Shown here piece after piece: positions 10,858 to 22,615 of a DNA stretch of 64,000 nt. The stretch is from Coenobita brevimanus (lineage: Eukaryota > Arthropoda > Malacostraca > Decapoda > Coenobitidae), in contig CM064657.1 of the NCBI GenBank assembly GCA_032717465.1, positions 18,069,331 through 18,133,330 of the forward strand, read 5' to 3'. Position numbers and translations under genes: made by a program. Under the pieces are notes generated by a model. The model was given only the letters and a program-made list of their open reading frames with translations. It was not told the DNA's origin and searched no databases. The stretch's first letter is position 1. Every line of letters starts with the position of its first letter.

Positions 10858-10910
<53 letters not shown>
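10857..10910. repeat. (TA)n tract joining SINE S1 to LINE-A2
   Basis: About 54 bases of TA; LINE-A2 starts immediately after it. Confidence 0.96.
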
Positions 10911-10912
<2 letters not shown>

Positions 10913-10977
10913 TTCTACAATGGAACATATTCTATCCATTTCTCCTTTCCCTGAAATCTACATTTTAGGAGATTTCA

Positions 10978-11253
10978 ATGTTCACCACCACCTTTGGCTC
11001 TCCTCTCCTTTCACTCATCCACCTGGTGAACAAGCCTACACCAATCCTTAATGACCTAGAGCAGCTTGTACAGCACCCTACCCGTTTCCCAGACCGCCTT
11101 GGAGAGAGCTCCAACATACTTGACCTTTTCCCTACAACTAATCCTTCTGCTTACACTGTTAATCTTTTCTCTCCGTTGGGCTCCTCCAATCACAACCTTA
11201 TCATGTTAACCTGTCCTATCACTCCGGTACGGCCTGTGGACCTTCCAGGGTAA
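10978..11253 (+). pseudogene. LINE-A2 endonuclease remnant
   Basis: Translation around this interval contains [28 protein letters not shown] and [13 protein letters not shown], the order of an apurinic-like endonuclease (GDFN and a degraded SDH motif, here SNHN). Parts are in a shifted frame. The upstream catalytic half is absent because of the 5' truncation. Confidence 0.75.
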
Positions 11254-11364
11254 CGTCATCTGTGACATTTTGGAGCTGCGGATTGGGAGGCCCTCAGGCA
11301 GTACTTCTTTGATTTTCCTTGGAATGATTATTGCTTCCATGGCCGGGAGCCATCTGAGTGTGCC

Positions 11365-13363
11365 TTGCGCATTACGGAGGTTATTCTCTCGGGCATGGAG
11401 GCATACATTGCTTTCTCATATCGTTTGTCTAACACAAGAAAGCCTTGGTTTAATCATGCTTGTTCTAATGCTGTCTGCAACAAGGAGAGGGCCTACAAAA
11501 GGTACCAGAGCCAACCCACCCTTGAATCACATCATCTTTATGTTTCTGCCCGGAATCGTGCTAAGTCTGTTCTTCGCTCTGCTAAAAATAATTTCATCCG
11601 TACTAAATGCTCTCATCTCTTCAACCTGAATCCTCCCCGCTCCTTCTGGCACATTTCCAAAAACCTTTCTAACAAATTTACCTCATCATCCTTCCCTCCT
11701 CTTTTCTACTCTGATGGTTCTGTAGCTATTTCTTCTACTGATAAAGCAGATCTCATTGCACAGACTATCTCCTCCAATTCTACCTTAGACGATTCTGGTG
11801 CTGTTCCTTCATCACTTCCCCCCTCTGATTTCCTCATGGCTGACATTAGAATTTCTTCAGCTAATGTATTTTCTGCCATCACTGGCCTCAATACTAACAA
11901 GGCATATGGGACTGATGGAGTCCCTCCTGTTGTTCTCAAGAACTGTGCTTCTGTGCTTACACCCTGCCTAGGCACTCTCTTTGCCTTTTTCTGTCAACTT
12001 GTACCTTTCCTTCTTGCTGGAAGTTTGCTCTCATTTAGCCAGTCCCAAAGAAGGGTCCAATTGCTTTAATGTCCTGTATTTCAAAAGTTTTCGAGTCAAT
12101 TCTGAATAGAAAAATTTTAAGGCATCTTTCCTATCACAACCTTTTTTCTGATCGTCAGTATGGGTTTTGTCAGGGATGCTCGACTGGCGATCTTCTCACC
12201 TACCTTTCAGACTCCTGGTCATCCTCCTTTCGGGACTTTGGCGAAAGCTTTGCCATTGCACTTGACATCTCAAAGGCTTTCGATCGAGTCTGGCATAAAT
12301 CTTGAATTTCCATACTGCCCTCTTACGGTTTCTATCTTTCTATCTGTGCCTTCGTCGCTAGCTTCCTTTCTGGTCGTTCTATAGCCGCTGTTGTAGACGG
12401 CCACTGTTCTTCTCCTAGATCTATCAACAGTGGTGTTCCTCAGGGCTCTGTCCTATCACCAACTCTCTTCCTTTTATTCATCAATGACCTTCTAAGCTGT
12501 ACATCTAACCCTATCCACTCATACGCCGATGACTCCACCCTTCACCTTTCCATTCGGTTCCTGCAACGCCCATATCTGCAGTTACTTCAACAAACAAGGG
12601 ATGAGGCTATGGCACACCTAATGTGTGACTTGGCTCGTATCTCTGACTGGGGTAAAAATAATCTTATTGTTTTTAATGCATCTAAGACTCAGTTCTTACA
12701 CCTATCAACCTGACAAAATCTTGCACAGGTATACCCACTAATGTTTAATAATATTCAGCTTGATCCTGCATCATCCTTGAATATGCTTGGGGTTTCATTT
12801 ACTCGAGACTTATCTTGGAAAGATCATATTACATCTCTTGTAAAATCTGCTTCCAAGAGATTGGGTGTGCTAAGCCGACTCCGTTCTTTCTTTACCCCTG
12901 CACAATTGTTGACTCTATACAGGGGTTTCATCCGCCTCTTTGTTGAGTACAACTCTCATGTGTGGGGAGGCTCCCCACATACAGCTCTTCTCAATAGGGT
13001 GGAGTCAAAGGCTTTTCATCTCATTAACTCTCCTCTTACTGACTCCCTTCAACCTCTGTCTGTTTGCTGCACTGTTGCATCTTTATCTCTTTTCTTTCGC
13101 TACTTTAACGGTCGCTGCTCCTCTGATCTGTCTGCATGCATTCCTCCACCTTTACGACTGGCGCATAGCACCCATCTAGCAGCAAACTCTCATCCCTTTT
13201 CTGTCCAACTCTCTAATGCAAGAATTAACCGTTACTCCTAGTCTTTCATTTGTGCAACAGGTCAACTCTGGAACTGTCTCCCTCTGTCTGTATTTCCTGC
13301 TGCCTATGATCTCCAGTCTTTCAAACGCAGTGTGTCCAGACATCTCAAAATGAATGGATCTTG
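11365..13363 (+). pseudogene. LINE-A2 reverse transcriptase, broken
   Basis: Three consecutive pieces. 11365-12069: RT entry region with KPWFNHACSNAVCNKERAYK and TNKAYGTDGVPPVVLKNC (fingers). A deletion near 12052-12060 shifts the frame and removes the NYRP part before ALMSCISKVFESILNRKI. 12069-12305: QYGFCQGCSTGDLLTYLSD and ALDISKAFDRVWHKS (motif A), stopped by a second shift at about 12303. Then GVPQGSVLSPTLFLLFINDL and SYADDSTLHLS (intact YADD, about 12520-12546), a TGA at about 12712, and 12741-13241 with the thumb and C-terminal WKDHITSLVKSASKRLGVLS. An RT with intact catalytic motifs but at least two frameshifts and one stop, so not functional. Confidence 0.88.
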
Positions 13364-13447
13364 AATTTGGCTCTCTATTGTTTTTTTTTTTTTTCTTGGA
13401 GGAAACTGTTATTGCGGGCTCATAGCCTTTGGTTCCTTCTTCCTCGC

Positions 13448-13448
<1 letters not shown>

Positions 13449-13533
<85 letters not shown>
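13449..13533. repeat. Compound (TA)n(GT)n microsatellite at the LINE-A2 3' end
   Basis: About 55 bases of TA then 29 of GT. It follows the LINE 3' end without a spacer and may have grown from its tail. Confidence 0.95.
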
Positions 13534-13537
<4 letters not shown>

Positions 13538-13710
13538 CTGTATATGATCTGTGACCAGACAGTCACAGTGACCCTGCACTCCGAGACCCCTATAACGAGA
13601 CCCCTGTAACAACTGTCCCCACACGCGACATGCCTCAAAATCCACCCCTCCATCACATTCACGCACCTCAGCCATGAAGGATGAGGGAAATCAACTAACT
13701 GTCGGCGTTA

Positions 13711-14343
13711 GTGGACTCCACAGAGGGGCACAGATCTCGATCACAGTCACCACTGAAGGCCACAGATCCCCCATCGACAGACGACCTCGGATACCCCAGT
13801 GTGACTCTGGTTACTGGACACACTTTGCCTACCAGATTACCCAAACCCCTTAACCTGAGGTTCCTGCAATGGAATCTCTGTGGGGCCAGGAACAAACGAG
13901 CCCTACTTGAGGAGGCTGCCCTCCATAATGGGGTGGACATCATTATCCTCCAGGAGACCCTCATCTCAGACCACTTTTTCTTTGGAATTGGGGGATTCAC
14001 CTCCGTACCACCATTCGTCCCTGATGTACCCCAGGGTTGGACCATTTTGATAAGAGATCACATCCCTGCCATGCTTGTTCAACCTCTTCTCCACTGTGGG
14101 GAAGGGGTGGAAGTACAAGGGTTCACCATCTCCAGTGTTGACAATGAGATGAAAATCTTTAACATTCACTGTAAACCACCTGCAGTACTCGAGCTTGCAG
14201 AACTATTCACATTTGTTGACTCTGACCCATCACTCATCTGGAGAGGGACTTTAATGTTCTTCATCCATGCCTCGGATCCCTGTCCACCACAAACCAGGCC
14301 GGGCAGCATGGGACCAAACTACTGGACACGACAGATGGAGTAA
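13711..14343 (+). pseudogene. LINE-B endonuclease domain
   Basis: 210-codon frame. LRFLQWNLCGARNKRALLEE (residues about 49-68) and VDIIILQETLISDH are the N-terminal motifs of the apurinic-like endonuclease (QWN and QET). A frame change then follows: in the next frame around 14250-14345 the sequence reads RDFNVLHPCLGSLSTTNQAG, matching the GDFN-x-H block with G to R. Downstream (14390-14460) TTDHYTLLYSL resembles the SDH motif with S to T. It nicks target DNA in live elements; here it is broken. Confidence 0.78.
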
Positions 14344-14480
14344 TGTTCCTCAATAGCCTTGCCATGCCTCCGTACCTATATGGGAGTCGCCTCCTCTGCC
14401 CTTGGGATATCCAGTGTACCTTCACCACAGACCATTATACTCTTCTCTACTCACTTAACCTTGGATGAATACCTGAACCA

Positions 14481-14792
14481 ATGGGTCTGAGCACCAGATG
14501 GGACACCAGACAATCTGACTGGAAACTCTTCAAGTTCACTTTTGATCATCTCCTGTCATCCCTACAGCCACATGAAGATCTTGATGAACATGAAGAGCAA
14601 ACAGTGTCTGCAATACAAGCTGCGACAGAGGCTGCCATTGCCAAAACATCCAGTCACCCTAGCTTCTACAGATATTGGTGGGTCTACTGTGAGAGAGTCA
14701 AGAAGCTCAACCACACACTAAATAGAGCCAAGAAACGCTACAGGACCAATTCCACCTCTGAGAGAAAACATTTTCTACAGGCAGTGGTTTAG
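14481..14792 (+). pseudogene. LINE-B linker between endonuclease and RT
   Basis: 103 codons: STRWDTRQSDWKLFKFTFDH and, later, WWVYCERVKKLNHTLNRAKK. These match the position and style of the basic linker between endonuclease and RT in I/Jockey-type elements (YWW-type motif then a basic helix). The catalytic domains lie on either side. Confidence 0.6.
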
Positions 14793-15059
14793 GTTACTAA
14801 CAATGAGAAAAACTGCGTAGAAGAAAACAATTGCCTAGAGTGGTGTTGTTTTCTGCATGCTCAAACCAAGTTGGGGACTATGTAGTAAAAACTTAGGGCT
14901 GTCTCAAGGACACCCCAACCGACTTGGTGAGGCTCAACGAATGAATGCTACTTTCGCAAATCTCAGTTCTCCAAGACACCATACAGAACACACTAGGCTG
15001 CGACAAGATGCCCTCCACCAGGAGCGTGAGACTCTCATTCTCAATGCCAAAATTCAGCC

Positions 15060-16243
15060 AAGGCCAACAGACAACCCCTTCACTATTCACAAATTCGAGA
15101 AAGTCCTGAAAATAGGCAATGACACTGCACCTGAATTTGATGGCATTACATATTCCATGCTCTCCCATACTGGCCCTACTGCATGAGCAGCTTTTCTTGA
15201 CCTCCTGAACCATTCCTGGAGGGAAGGCCGACTCTAATTGTTTGGAAAAGGGCGGCTATAACATCAGTGCGTAAACCCAAAGCCCCAGCCTCCTTTTGAC
15301 CGATCTCCCTCCTGAACTGTGTCAGCAAGACAGCCTAATGCATTATTGTATGCCTCCTCCAATGGCACTCTCCAACCATGCACAGCCATCTGTTTGCCTA
15401 TGTCCGTGTAAGGGGCACAGCTGAGCTCCCATCTACCTTCCTCATGGAACTAAGGAGTGGCAAAGGTCAGGCAGGCTTCCTCAGTCTAGAAAAGGTTTTC
15501 AAACTAGCCTGCCCTGAGGCCATCCTAGGTACCCTTGCTCACAAGGGTGTGGGTGGATGCCTCCTCAACTGGCTTGAGGACTTTCTCAGGAAGAGAGGGG
15601 CCCTTGTACGCTTCCAGGGGCACACCTCGTCTTACCATAGGCATTACGATGGCACTTCACAGGGAAGCATGATTGGTCCGAATCTCTTCAACATCCTCAT
15701 CAAGAACCATTTATGCATAGACCTTGGGCCTGAGGCACCACTCCTCATTTATACAGACAATCTGGCTCTGATCATCAATGGCAGACCGTATCAGAGCCGA
15801 GTCCAATCCAATGAGCCCTATCATGCCTCCACCAAGTATGTGTTGATCTCGGGCTCAAGATCAATTAAGAGAAAATGAAGACTCTACCCCTCGGTATCTG
15901 TACACCCAGACAGCATCTTTCCCTGAGTGATGTCCCTGTTGACTTCGTGACTGCTCACCTCTATCTGGAAATGTGGTTCGACTTTAGACTCACCTTCCGA
16001 ATGGAGGTTCGGTACTTAAAAGAGAGAACAAAATTATGCCTCAGTGTTCTAAGGGCCCTGGTGGGTATGAGCAAGGGAGTGTTACACCAGGTTCTTCGAC
16101 CTTTTAAAATCCAGGGCATTTGCTCCATCATTACCTACTGTGCTCCAGGAAGTCTCACCATCAAGGCACTTCTCCTCACCATGCTAGAGGTCATTCAGAA
16201 TCAGGCACTACAAATCAAGACCATTGTCCTCCAATGGACTTGA
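15060..16243 (+). pseudogene. LINE-B reverse transcriptase, heavily degraded
   Basis: Motifs scattered over frames: TAPEFDGITYSMLSHTGP (fingers, GPDGI-like) at about 15120-15180; LNCVSKT-like at about 15310; LEKVFKLACPEAILGTLAHK (motif A region with D lost) in frame 15378-15878; GTSQGSMIGPNLFNILI (motif B, PQGS-like); LIYTDNLALII where YADD is expected (Y-T-D-N). Frame 15875-16243 then gives a C-terminal segment with SLSDVPVDFVTAHLYLEMWF. Catalytic aspartates and frame are lost, so it is an old copy. Confidence 0.72.
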
Positions 16244-16610
16244 CTCTGCAACCTCTGCATGAAGTGTGAGGTTGGATCCCTTCACCACCGAATCCAAGTC
16301 AAAGTTGCTTGCCTTGCTGCCAAGCTTGGCCAAAGTCCATCTCCTCTACTCCCCCTACTGCATATTCAAGCTGCAATATATGGGCATGCTGATGTACATT
16401 CAGCTGGGTTCATACCTCCATACAGGCAATAAGGACTTTGAGATCTCAAATTACTTACTGCACAGCCCAGATATACCAGTCCAAGAACTCCCTGAACCTC
16501 CTCCATGGTCCCCACCTCTATTGCGCCTCCTTGTCCCCTATGCCACTGCCGAGACCATCCCCCCCTCATCAACTATGGCAAGAAAGACTGGAACACATAG
16601 CTTCTTTCAT

Positions 16611-19355
16611 TATTTTTTTTTTTATGTAAGGAAGAAGGAAACAAAGGACACGAACCCACAATTATTGTTCCTTCCAAGAGAAAAACAAAATACAATAGAG
16701 AGCCAAATTCAAGATCCGATTATTTCGAGATGGCTAGACACACTGCGTTTCAAAGACTGGAGATCATAGGAAGCAGGAAATACAGACAGAGAGGGACAGT
16801 TCCAGAGCTGACCTGTTGCATAAATGAAGGACTGGGAATAATGGTTAACTCTTGCATTAGAGAGTTCGACAGAAAAGGGATGAGAGTTTGCTGCTAGACC
16901 GGTGCTATACGCCAGTCGTAGAGATGGAGGAATGCATGCAGACAGTTCAGAGGAACAGTGACCATTGAAGTAGCGATAGAAAACAGATAAAGATGCAACA
17001 GTGCAGCAAAGACAGAGAGGTTGAAGGGAGTCAGTAAGAGGAGGAGAGTTAATGAGACGAAAAGCCTTTGAATTCACCCAATTGAGAAGAGCTGTATGTG
17101 GGGAGCCTCCTCACACATGGGAGTTGTACTCCACACAGGGGCGAATAAAACCCCTGTATAGAGTCAACAGTTGTGCAGGGGTAAAGAAGGAACAGAGTTG
17201 GGTTAGCATACCTAATCTCTTGGAAGCAGATTTTACAAGAGATATAATATGATCTTTCCAAAAAAAGTCCCAAGTAGATGAAACCCCAAGCATGTTCAAG
17301 GATGATGCAGGATTAAGCTGAATACTATTAAACATTAGTGGGCACTCCTGTGGAAGATTTTGTCGGGTTGATAGGTGTAAGAACTGAGTCTTTGATGCAT
17401 TAAAAACAATCAAATTATTTTTATCCCAGTCAGAGATACGAGCCAAGTCAGACATTAGGTGTCATAACCTCATCCCTTGTTTGTTGAAATAACTGCTGAG
17501 ATGGGCATTGCGGAAACCGAATGGAAAGGCGAAGGGTGGACTCATCAGCATATAAGTGGATAGGGTTAGATGTACAGCTTAGAAGGTCATTGATGAATAA
17601 AAGGAAGAGAGTTGGTGATAGGACAGAGCCCTGAGGAACACCACTGTTGATAGCTCTAGGAGAAGAACGATGGCTGTCTACAACAGCGGCTATAGAACGA
17701 CCAGAAAGGAAGCTAGAGATGAAGGCACAGATAGAAGGATAGAAACCGTAAGAAGGCAGTTTGGAAAATAAAGATTTATGCCAGACTCGATCGAAAGCAT
17801 TTGAGATGTCAAGTGTAATGGCAAAGCTTTCGTCAAAGTCCCGAAAGGAGGATGATCAGGAGTCTGAAAGGTAGGTGAGAAGATTGCCAGTGGAGCATCC
17901 CTGACGGAATCCATACTGACGATCAGAAAGAAGGTTGTGATAGGAAAGATGCTTTAAAATTTTCTATTAAAAATTGACTCAAAACCTTTTGAGATACAGG
18001 ATGATAAAGCAATTGGACGATAGAGGGTTGGGAATGATCACCCTTCTTTGGGACTGGCTGAATGAGTGCAAACTTCCAGCAAGAAGGAATGGTACAAGTT
18101 GATAGACAAAGGCAAAAGAGTTTGCCTAGGCAGGGTGTAAGCACAGAAGCACAGTTCTTGAGAACAACAGGAGGGACTCCATCAGGCCCATATGCCTTAC
18201 TAATATTGAGGCCTGTGATGGCAGAAAATACATCAGCTGACGAAATTTTAATGTCAGCCGTGAGGAAGTCAGAGGGGGGAAGTGATGGAGGAACAGGACT
18301 GGAATTGTCTAAGGTGGAATTGGAGGAGAAAGTCTGAGCAAAGAGATCTGCTTTATCAGTAGAAGAAATAGCTACAGAGCCATCAGAGTAGAAAAGAGGA
18401 GGGAAGGATGATGAGGTAAAGTTGTTAGAAAGATTTTTGGCAAGATGCCAAATGAAGCGGGAAGAATTCGAGTTGGAGAGTTGAGAGCATTTAGTACGGT
18501 TGAAATAATTTTTAGCAGAGTGAAGAACAGACTTAGCATGATTCTGGGCAGAAACGTATAAAAGATGTGATTCAGGGGTGGGTTAGCTCTGGTACCTTTT
18601 ATAGGCCCTCTCCTTGCTGTGGACAGTATTAGAGCAAACGTGATTAAACCAAGGCTTTCTTGCATTAGTCAAAGGATATGAGAAAGAAATGTATGCTTCC
18701 ATGCCCGAGAGAATACCCTCCGTAATGTGCAAGGTACACTCAGATGGCTCCCGGCCATGGAAGCAATAATCATTCCATGGAAAATCAAGAAGTACTGCCT
18801 GAGAGCCTCCCAATCCACAGCTCCAAAGTGCCACAGATGACGTTCCTTTGGAGGGTCCACAGGCCGTACCAGAACGATAGGACAGGTTAAGAAAACAAGG
18901 TTATGATCGGAGGAGCCAACGGAGAGAAAAGATTAACAGTGTAAGCAGAAGGATTAGTTGTAGGGAAGAGGTCAAATTTGTCAGAGCTCTCTCCAAGGCA
19001 GTCAGGGATACGGGTAGGATGCTGTACAAGCTGCTCTAAGTCATTAAGGATAGAAAAGGTGTAGGCTTGTTCACCAGGTGGATCAGTGAAAGGACAGGAG
19101 AGCGAAAGGTGGTGATGAACATTGAAATCTCCTAGATTGGAGATTTCAGAGAATGAAGAAATGGATAGAATGTGTTCCAACGTAGAAGTAAGATAGTCAA
19201 AGAATTTTTGATAGTCAGTAAAATTAGGAGATAAGTGAACAGCATAGATATATTCAGTCAGAGAAAGACAGAAAAGCCGAAGCCAGAGTGTAGAGAATTT
19301 AGAAGAATCGAGTTGAGGAACACGAGAGCAAGATAAGTCACTGCGTATATATATA
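16611..19355 (-). mobile_element. LINE-A copy A3, 3' and middle part
   Basis: Minus-strand copy. The plus-strand poly-T at about 16611-16623 is its poly-A tail. In gene order (descending) it holds the endonuclease ([13 protein letters not shown] near 19110), KPWFNHVCSNTV (frame 18583-18834), the FNRTKCSQLSNSNSSRFIWH region, PVVLKNCASVLTPCL, QYGFRQGCSTGNLLTYLSDS, GVPQGSVLSPTLFLLFINDL, YADE (D to E change, about 17545-17560) and the C-terminus. Cut at 19355 by a Tigger element; continues at 23227. It carries the unfilled version of the PLE-1 target at about 18011-18024. Confidence 0.9.
19354..19355. repeat. TA target duplication of Tigger, left
   Basis: TA precedes CAGTAATCCCC; the matching TA follows the right end at 23225-23226. 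In copy A1 the same LINE position reads GCATATATATACACAACAGC without an insert. Confidence 0.9.
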
Positions 19356-19711
19356 CAGTAATCCCCGTACTATCCAGACGCCCACTTTCCGGACATCCCC
19401 ACTTACCGGATATTTTGGTCCCGGGATCCAACATTCCCAAAATGGGCCAAAAACTGCAAAAAATTGGAAAAAATTCCGACTCTTTCCTGCATGTCATTTG
19501 AACTTGGTGCGCGCGGCGCAGGCCAGCTGTGTTTTGGTCCATCGTTCTGCCACCGTCCACTAGAGTGCCCCTCCATCCTCCCCACTTACCGCCCGTCTTT
19601 CGTTGTGTGTGCACTCTCGTCATCATGGCCACCCATGTGCTCGCTTTTGTGGTTGTGCCTTACCTGCTGCAGGCTCTTCTGCTGCCCTCGTGCCTCTTGT
19701 TATTGTGTGTA

Positions 19712-21551
19712 ATGATGGCCCTGCCACCTGAGAAGAGGAAGAGAGTGGTTTTGACTCTGGAGAAGAAGAGGGAGATATTGGACAAGGTGGATGCGGGATG
19801 GTCTTCCTCACGCATCCTTCATGAATTCAACCTGGCCCGATCTACTTTGTTTGGTATCAAGAGATCCCAAGACAAACTCATGCAGTACACGGCTGACTTC
19901 TTATCGAAAAGCAAACGCAACGTGGAGAGGAAGATGATGTTTACTCCCAAGTATACTGAAGTCGACCGCTTCACGTTGATTTGGTATCGACAACAACGTG
20001 CTGCTGGTGTGCTGGTGCGTGGCACGGAGCTGAAGGCTGCTGCTGAGAAGTTCGCAAGGCTTCAAGACGCCCCAGACTTCAAGGCATCTGAGGGTTGGCT
20101 CCTAGCATTCAAGTTACGACATGGCCTTACCAACCATAAGTCTCATGGCGAAGCTTTGGACACCAACGAGGATGGAGTAGATTAGTTTCAGCACAAGGCG
20201 AAGCGCTTGATCGACAGGGAGGGCCTCACTCTCGGTCAAGTCTACAACGCTGACGAAACTGGTTTATTCTATTGCTCTTTGCCTACGAACACTCTAGTGG
20301 AGGAGACGGAGAAGCGTGTACCTGGCCACAAACTCTCCAAGCAACGGATATCTGCTTTGTGTTGTGCCAATGCTAACGGCATGCACCGGCTTAAGCCCGT
20401 TATTGTTGGCTGTGCAAAGCAGCCTCGGTGTCTTCGTGGGGTGATGGATGTCCTTCCTGTCATCTGGTACCATTCCTTGAAGGCATGGTTGACTGCCCAC
20501 ATCTTCAAAGACTGGTTCCACAGCCACTTCGTCAAGGAGGTCATCCATTATTAGACGGAGAAACTGGGAATCCCACGTGACCAGGTAAAGGCCCTCCTTC
20601 TCCTCAACAATGCACCTGCTCACCTGTGCGACAAGGACTTGGTGGCTGAGAATGGCCATATTAGGTGTATGTTTCTGCCACCTAATACTACTGCTCTCAT
20701 CCAACCAATGGACCAAGGAGTGATTGTGGCAACGAAGAGGCTGTACCGAAGGAAGTTCCTGGACGAGGTGATGGTTGATCTCAAGGACGAGGACACGTGC
20801 AGGGAGGGACGGAACATGCAAGGCCAGTGGACTTTGGAAAACCTTCGCTGCTATAACATCAAGTCTGCCATCTACAACTGGGCCAGTGCATGGAAGGAAG
20901 TCCCTGTCAAGACTCTAGAAAATGATTGGTCTTGTCTGCTTCTCAGAATGGATGTGGAGCACGATTTCCTAGGTTTTGAGGTGGATGACTTCCATGCACA
21001 TCTATGTGCACATGGGGACGATGTTGATGTGGACGAAGTGCATGAGTGGTTCGATGATGACGAGGGCGATCCTGCATATCAGACTATGTCTGATATCGAG
21101 ATCACATCTTCAGTTGCAGGTGTCAGTACCCTGCTTGAAGATTCCAATGAGGACGGTGATGATGATGCGGACTCCTCTCAGCGTGACACTACTCAAGCCA
21201 TCCCCAAGCTGAGCACACTCCGGGAACATGTTGAGTTCGTTCTGGACTATATGGAGCACCCGGACTGTGACAGGGAGATGGGGCCCTTTGGACTTGTGGA
21301 GGAATGCCACTTTCAGGCAGCGCATCATTAATAATCAAAATCGTCTTTCCTTACGTCAATCAACCATTGACAGCTTTTTCAGACCCATGACCCCTGCTGT
21401 GCCCAGCCCTGGCTCCATTCCATTGCCTCCCCAAGACAGGCCCTCATCATCCGAGCCACAGCCCAGCACATCAGGCACGGTGGAGTCACCACTCGACGTG
21501 AGTTTGTGCCTCTCTTCAGAGTCGTCTGCAGTGGGTACTCCATCACCATGA
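19712..21551 (+). pseudogene. Tigger transposase, inactivated
   Basis: The start chosen is the ATG pair at 19712/19715 (MMALPPEKRKRVVLTLEKKR). Domains in order: CENP-B-type first helix-turn-helix (KREILDKVDAGWSSSRILHE), second DNA-binding domain (frame to about 20160, EGWLLAFKLRHGL), and a DDE catalytic domain. First D in YNADETGLFY (about 20236-20265); second catalytic position reads LLLNNAPAH (20597-20623), so D is replaced by N (AAC at 20606-20608); third D in ALIQPMDQGVI (about 20692-20724). Two in-frame TAG codons at 20183-20185 and 20552-20554 break it. After 21300 the frame shifts to give RQSTIDSFFRPM, the usual Tigger C-terminal motif. It is the cut-and-paste transposase of the element, certainly dead here. 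Confidence 0.93.
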
Positions 21552-21860
21552 CCCAGCGACGCACCCCTAGGTCACCTGCAATAGCTACTCTCAGACTCTG
21601 ACAGTGATTTAACGCCTAGAACTTCTCCACGGGAATTTACAGTGTTGTGCAGTGAAAAAAAACAGTGCATAGTGTTAAGAAATTAGAATTCTGAGTGAAA
21701 AGACAAAGATATAATAGAGTTTCAATGTAGCGTAAATTAACTAGAGTGTGTTATGTTTAGAAAATGGATTTATGAGTGCAAAGACTTTAACTGCAGAGTG
21801 CAACACTTATTTCATTAAGGTACAATGGAACGCAAGTAAGACTAGAGTGCGCAGTGTTAA

Positions 21861-22615
21861 CCCATCACGTCCCGACCACTTTCGCACCTCCGACACCCCC
21901 CAGTCCCGACCATTTAAAAAAAAAAAAAATTTTGGCTAAAACCTCCTCTTTTGGTGAGAAACATCGAAAATTCATAGAGAAATCGCTCACCTGAGGTTTA
22001 AAATACTCGATACAGGTAGGAGTACCTCCTTACCTTACAGGGTTTTCTATCAGGCTGGCTGCAAAGAAAACGAGTTCTATGGGAGGATAACTACTCCACA
22101 CCACTCCTAAACGGTATTTATTTATTTATTTGGTACGAATTTATATGTAGTATGAGAGTATATTGGTTTTCAAACAGTAATATAGGCATTATAAGCATTG
22201 TTTCACTCACTAACTCATCACCATTCCTGACCTTCTTTTGCCACATTACCTGATCATCATTTCTGACTGTTTCTTCCTTTAACGCTGTGTAAACTTTGTC
22301 CTCCACATTGTCATTGATTGTGGAATCACTTTGGCCCTGAATGTCTTTATTGGCCAGGTCACTGGTAACAGGTGAATTGCTGAGACAATGGCATGCGGGG
22401 GGGGGGAGGTTATGCAGTGTAAGGCATTGTCCCTGTTTGGCATCTTGTAGAGGAATAGATGAAGGTGTCCCGTGTATACGTACGAAAAATCACGCGCAAA
22501 AATTGAAAATTGTGCAAATTAGGGACCTTGCAATTGCAAAACGTACCAGTACGTCGATGGGACTGGCAAATGCAAAATGTTGCAACATACCCATACATCG
22601 ATGGGATGTCTCGGG
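21861..22615. mobile_element. piggyBac-like MITE PB2, nested in Tigger
   Basis: 755 bases flanked by TTAA (21857-21860 and 22616-22619). Ends CCCATCACGTCCCGACC and, inverted, CCCGAGACATCCCATCGATG. Matches PB1 (7942-8699) over its whole length, including GGTGAGAAACATCGAAAATT and CCTTGCAATTGCA. Holds a 62-codon minus-strand remnant (22118-22306) like the one in PB1. No transposase catalytic domain, so mobilised in trans, by inference. Confidence 0.9.

Larger units (their letters stand above)
10911..13448 (+). mobile_element. LINE-A copy A2, 5'-truncated
   Basis: Plus-strand copy, starting inside the endonuclease (HILSISPF then [10 protein letters not shown] near 10965-10995) and running to the 3' end CCTTTGGTTCCTTCTTCCTC. 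Poly-T at 13381-13394 matches the U-rich 3' leader end of sister copies. It is sandwiched by (TA)n tracts (10857-10910 and 13449-13504). It is an inverted partner of A3 and A1. Best-preserved member of the family in the window, although it is broken. Confidence 0.9.
13711..16610 (+). mobile_element. LINE-B (I-like), 5' part
   Basis: Decayed non-LTR element with endonuclease, linker and RT in plus orientation, interrupted at about 16610 by the poly-T (3') end of LINE-A3. RNase H sequence compatible with the missing end is found at 23746-24402 beyond the LINE-A3/Tigger insert. The order endonuclease-RT-RNase H suggests the I group. The interval 13534-13710 upstream is non-coding or 5' leader. 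Confidence 0.75.

Noticed and set aside
19258..19632. 124-codon minus frame crossing the Tigger left end
   Set aside because: Crosses the LINE-A3/Tigger junction, so it joins two unrelated elements.
20294..20821. 175-codon minus frame opposite the Tigger transposase
   Set aside because: Antisense shadow of a conserved DDE domain.
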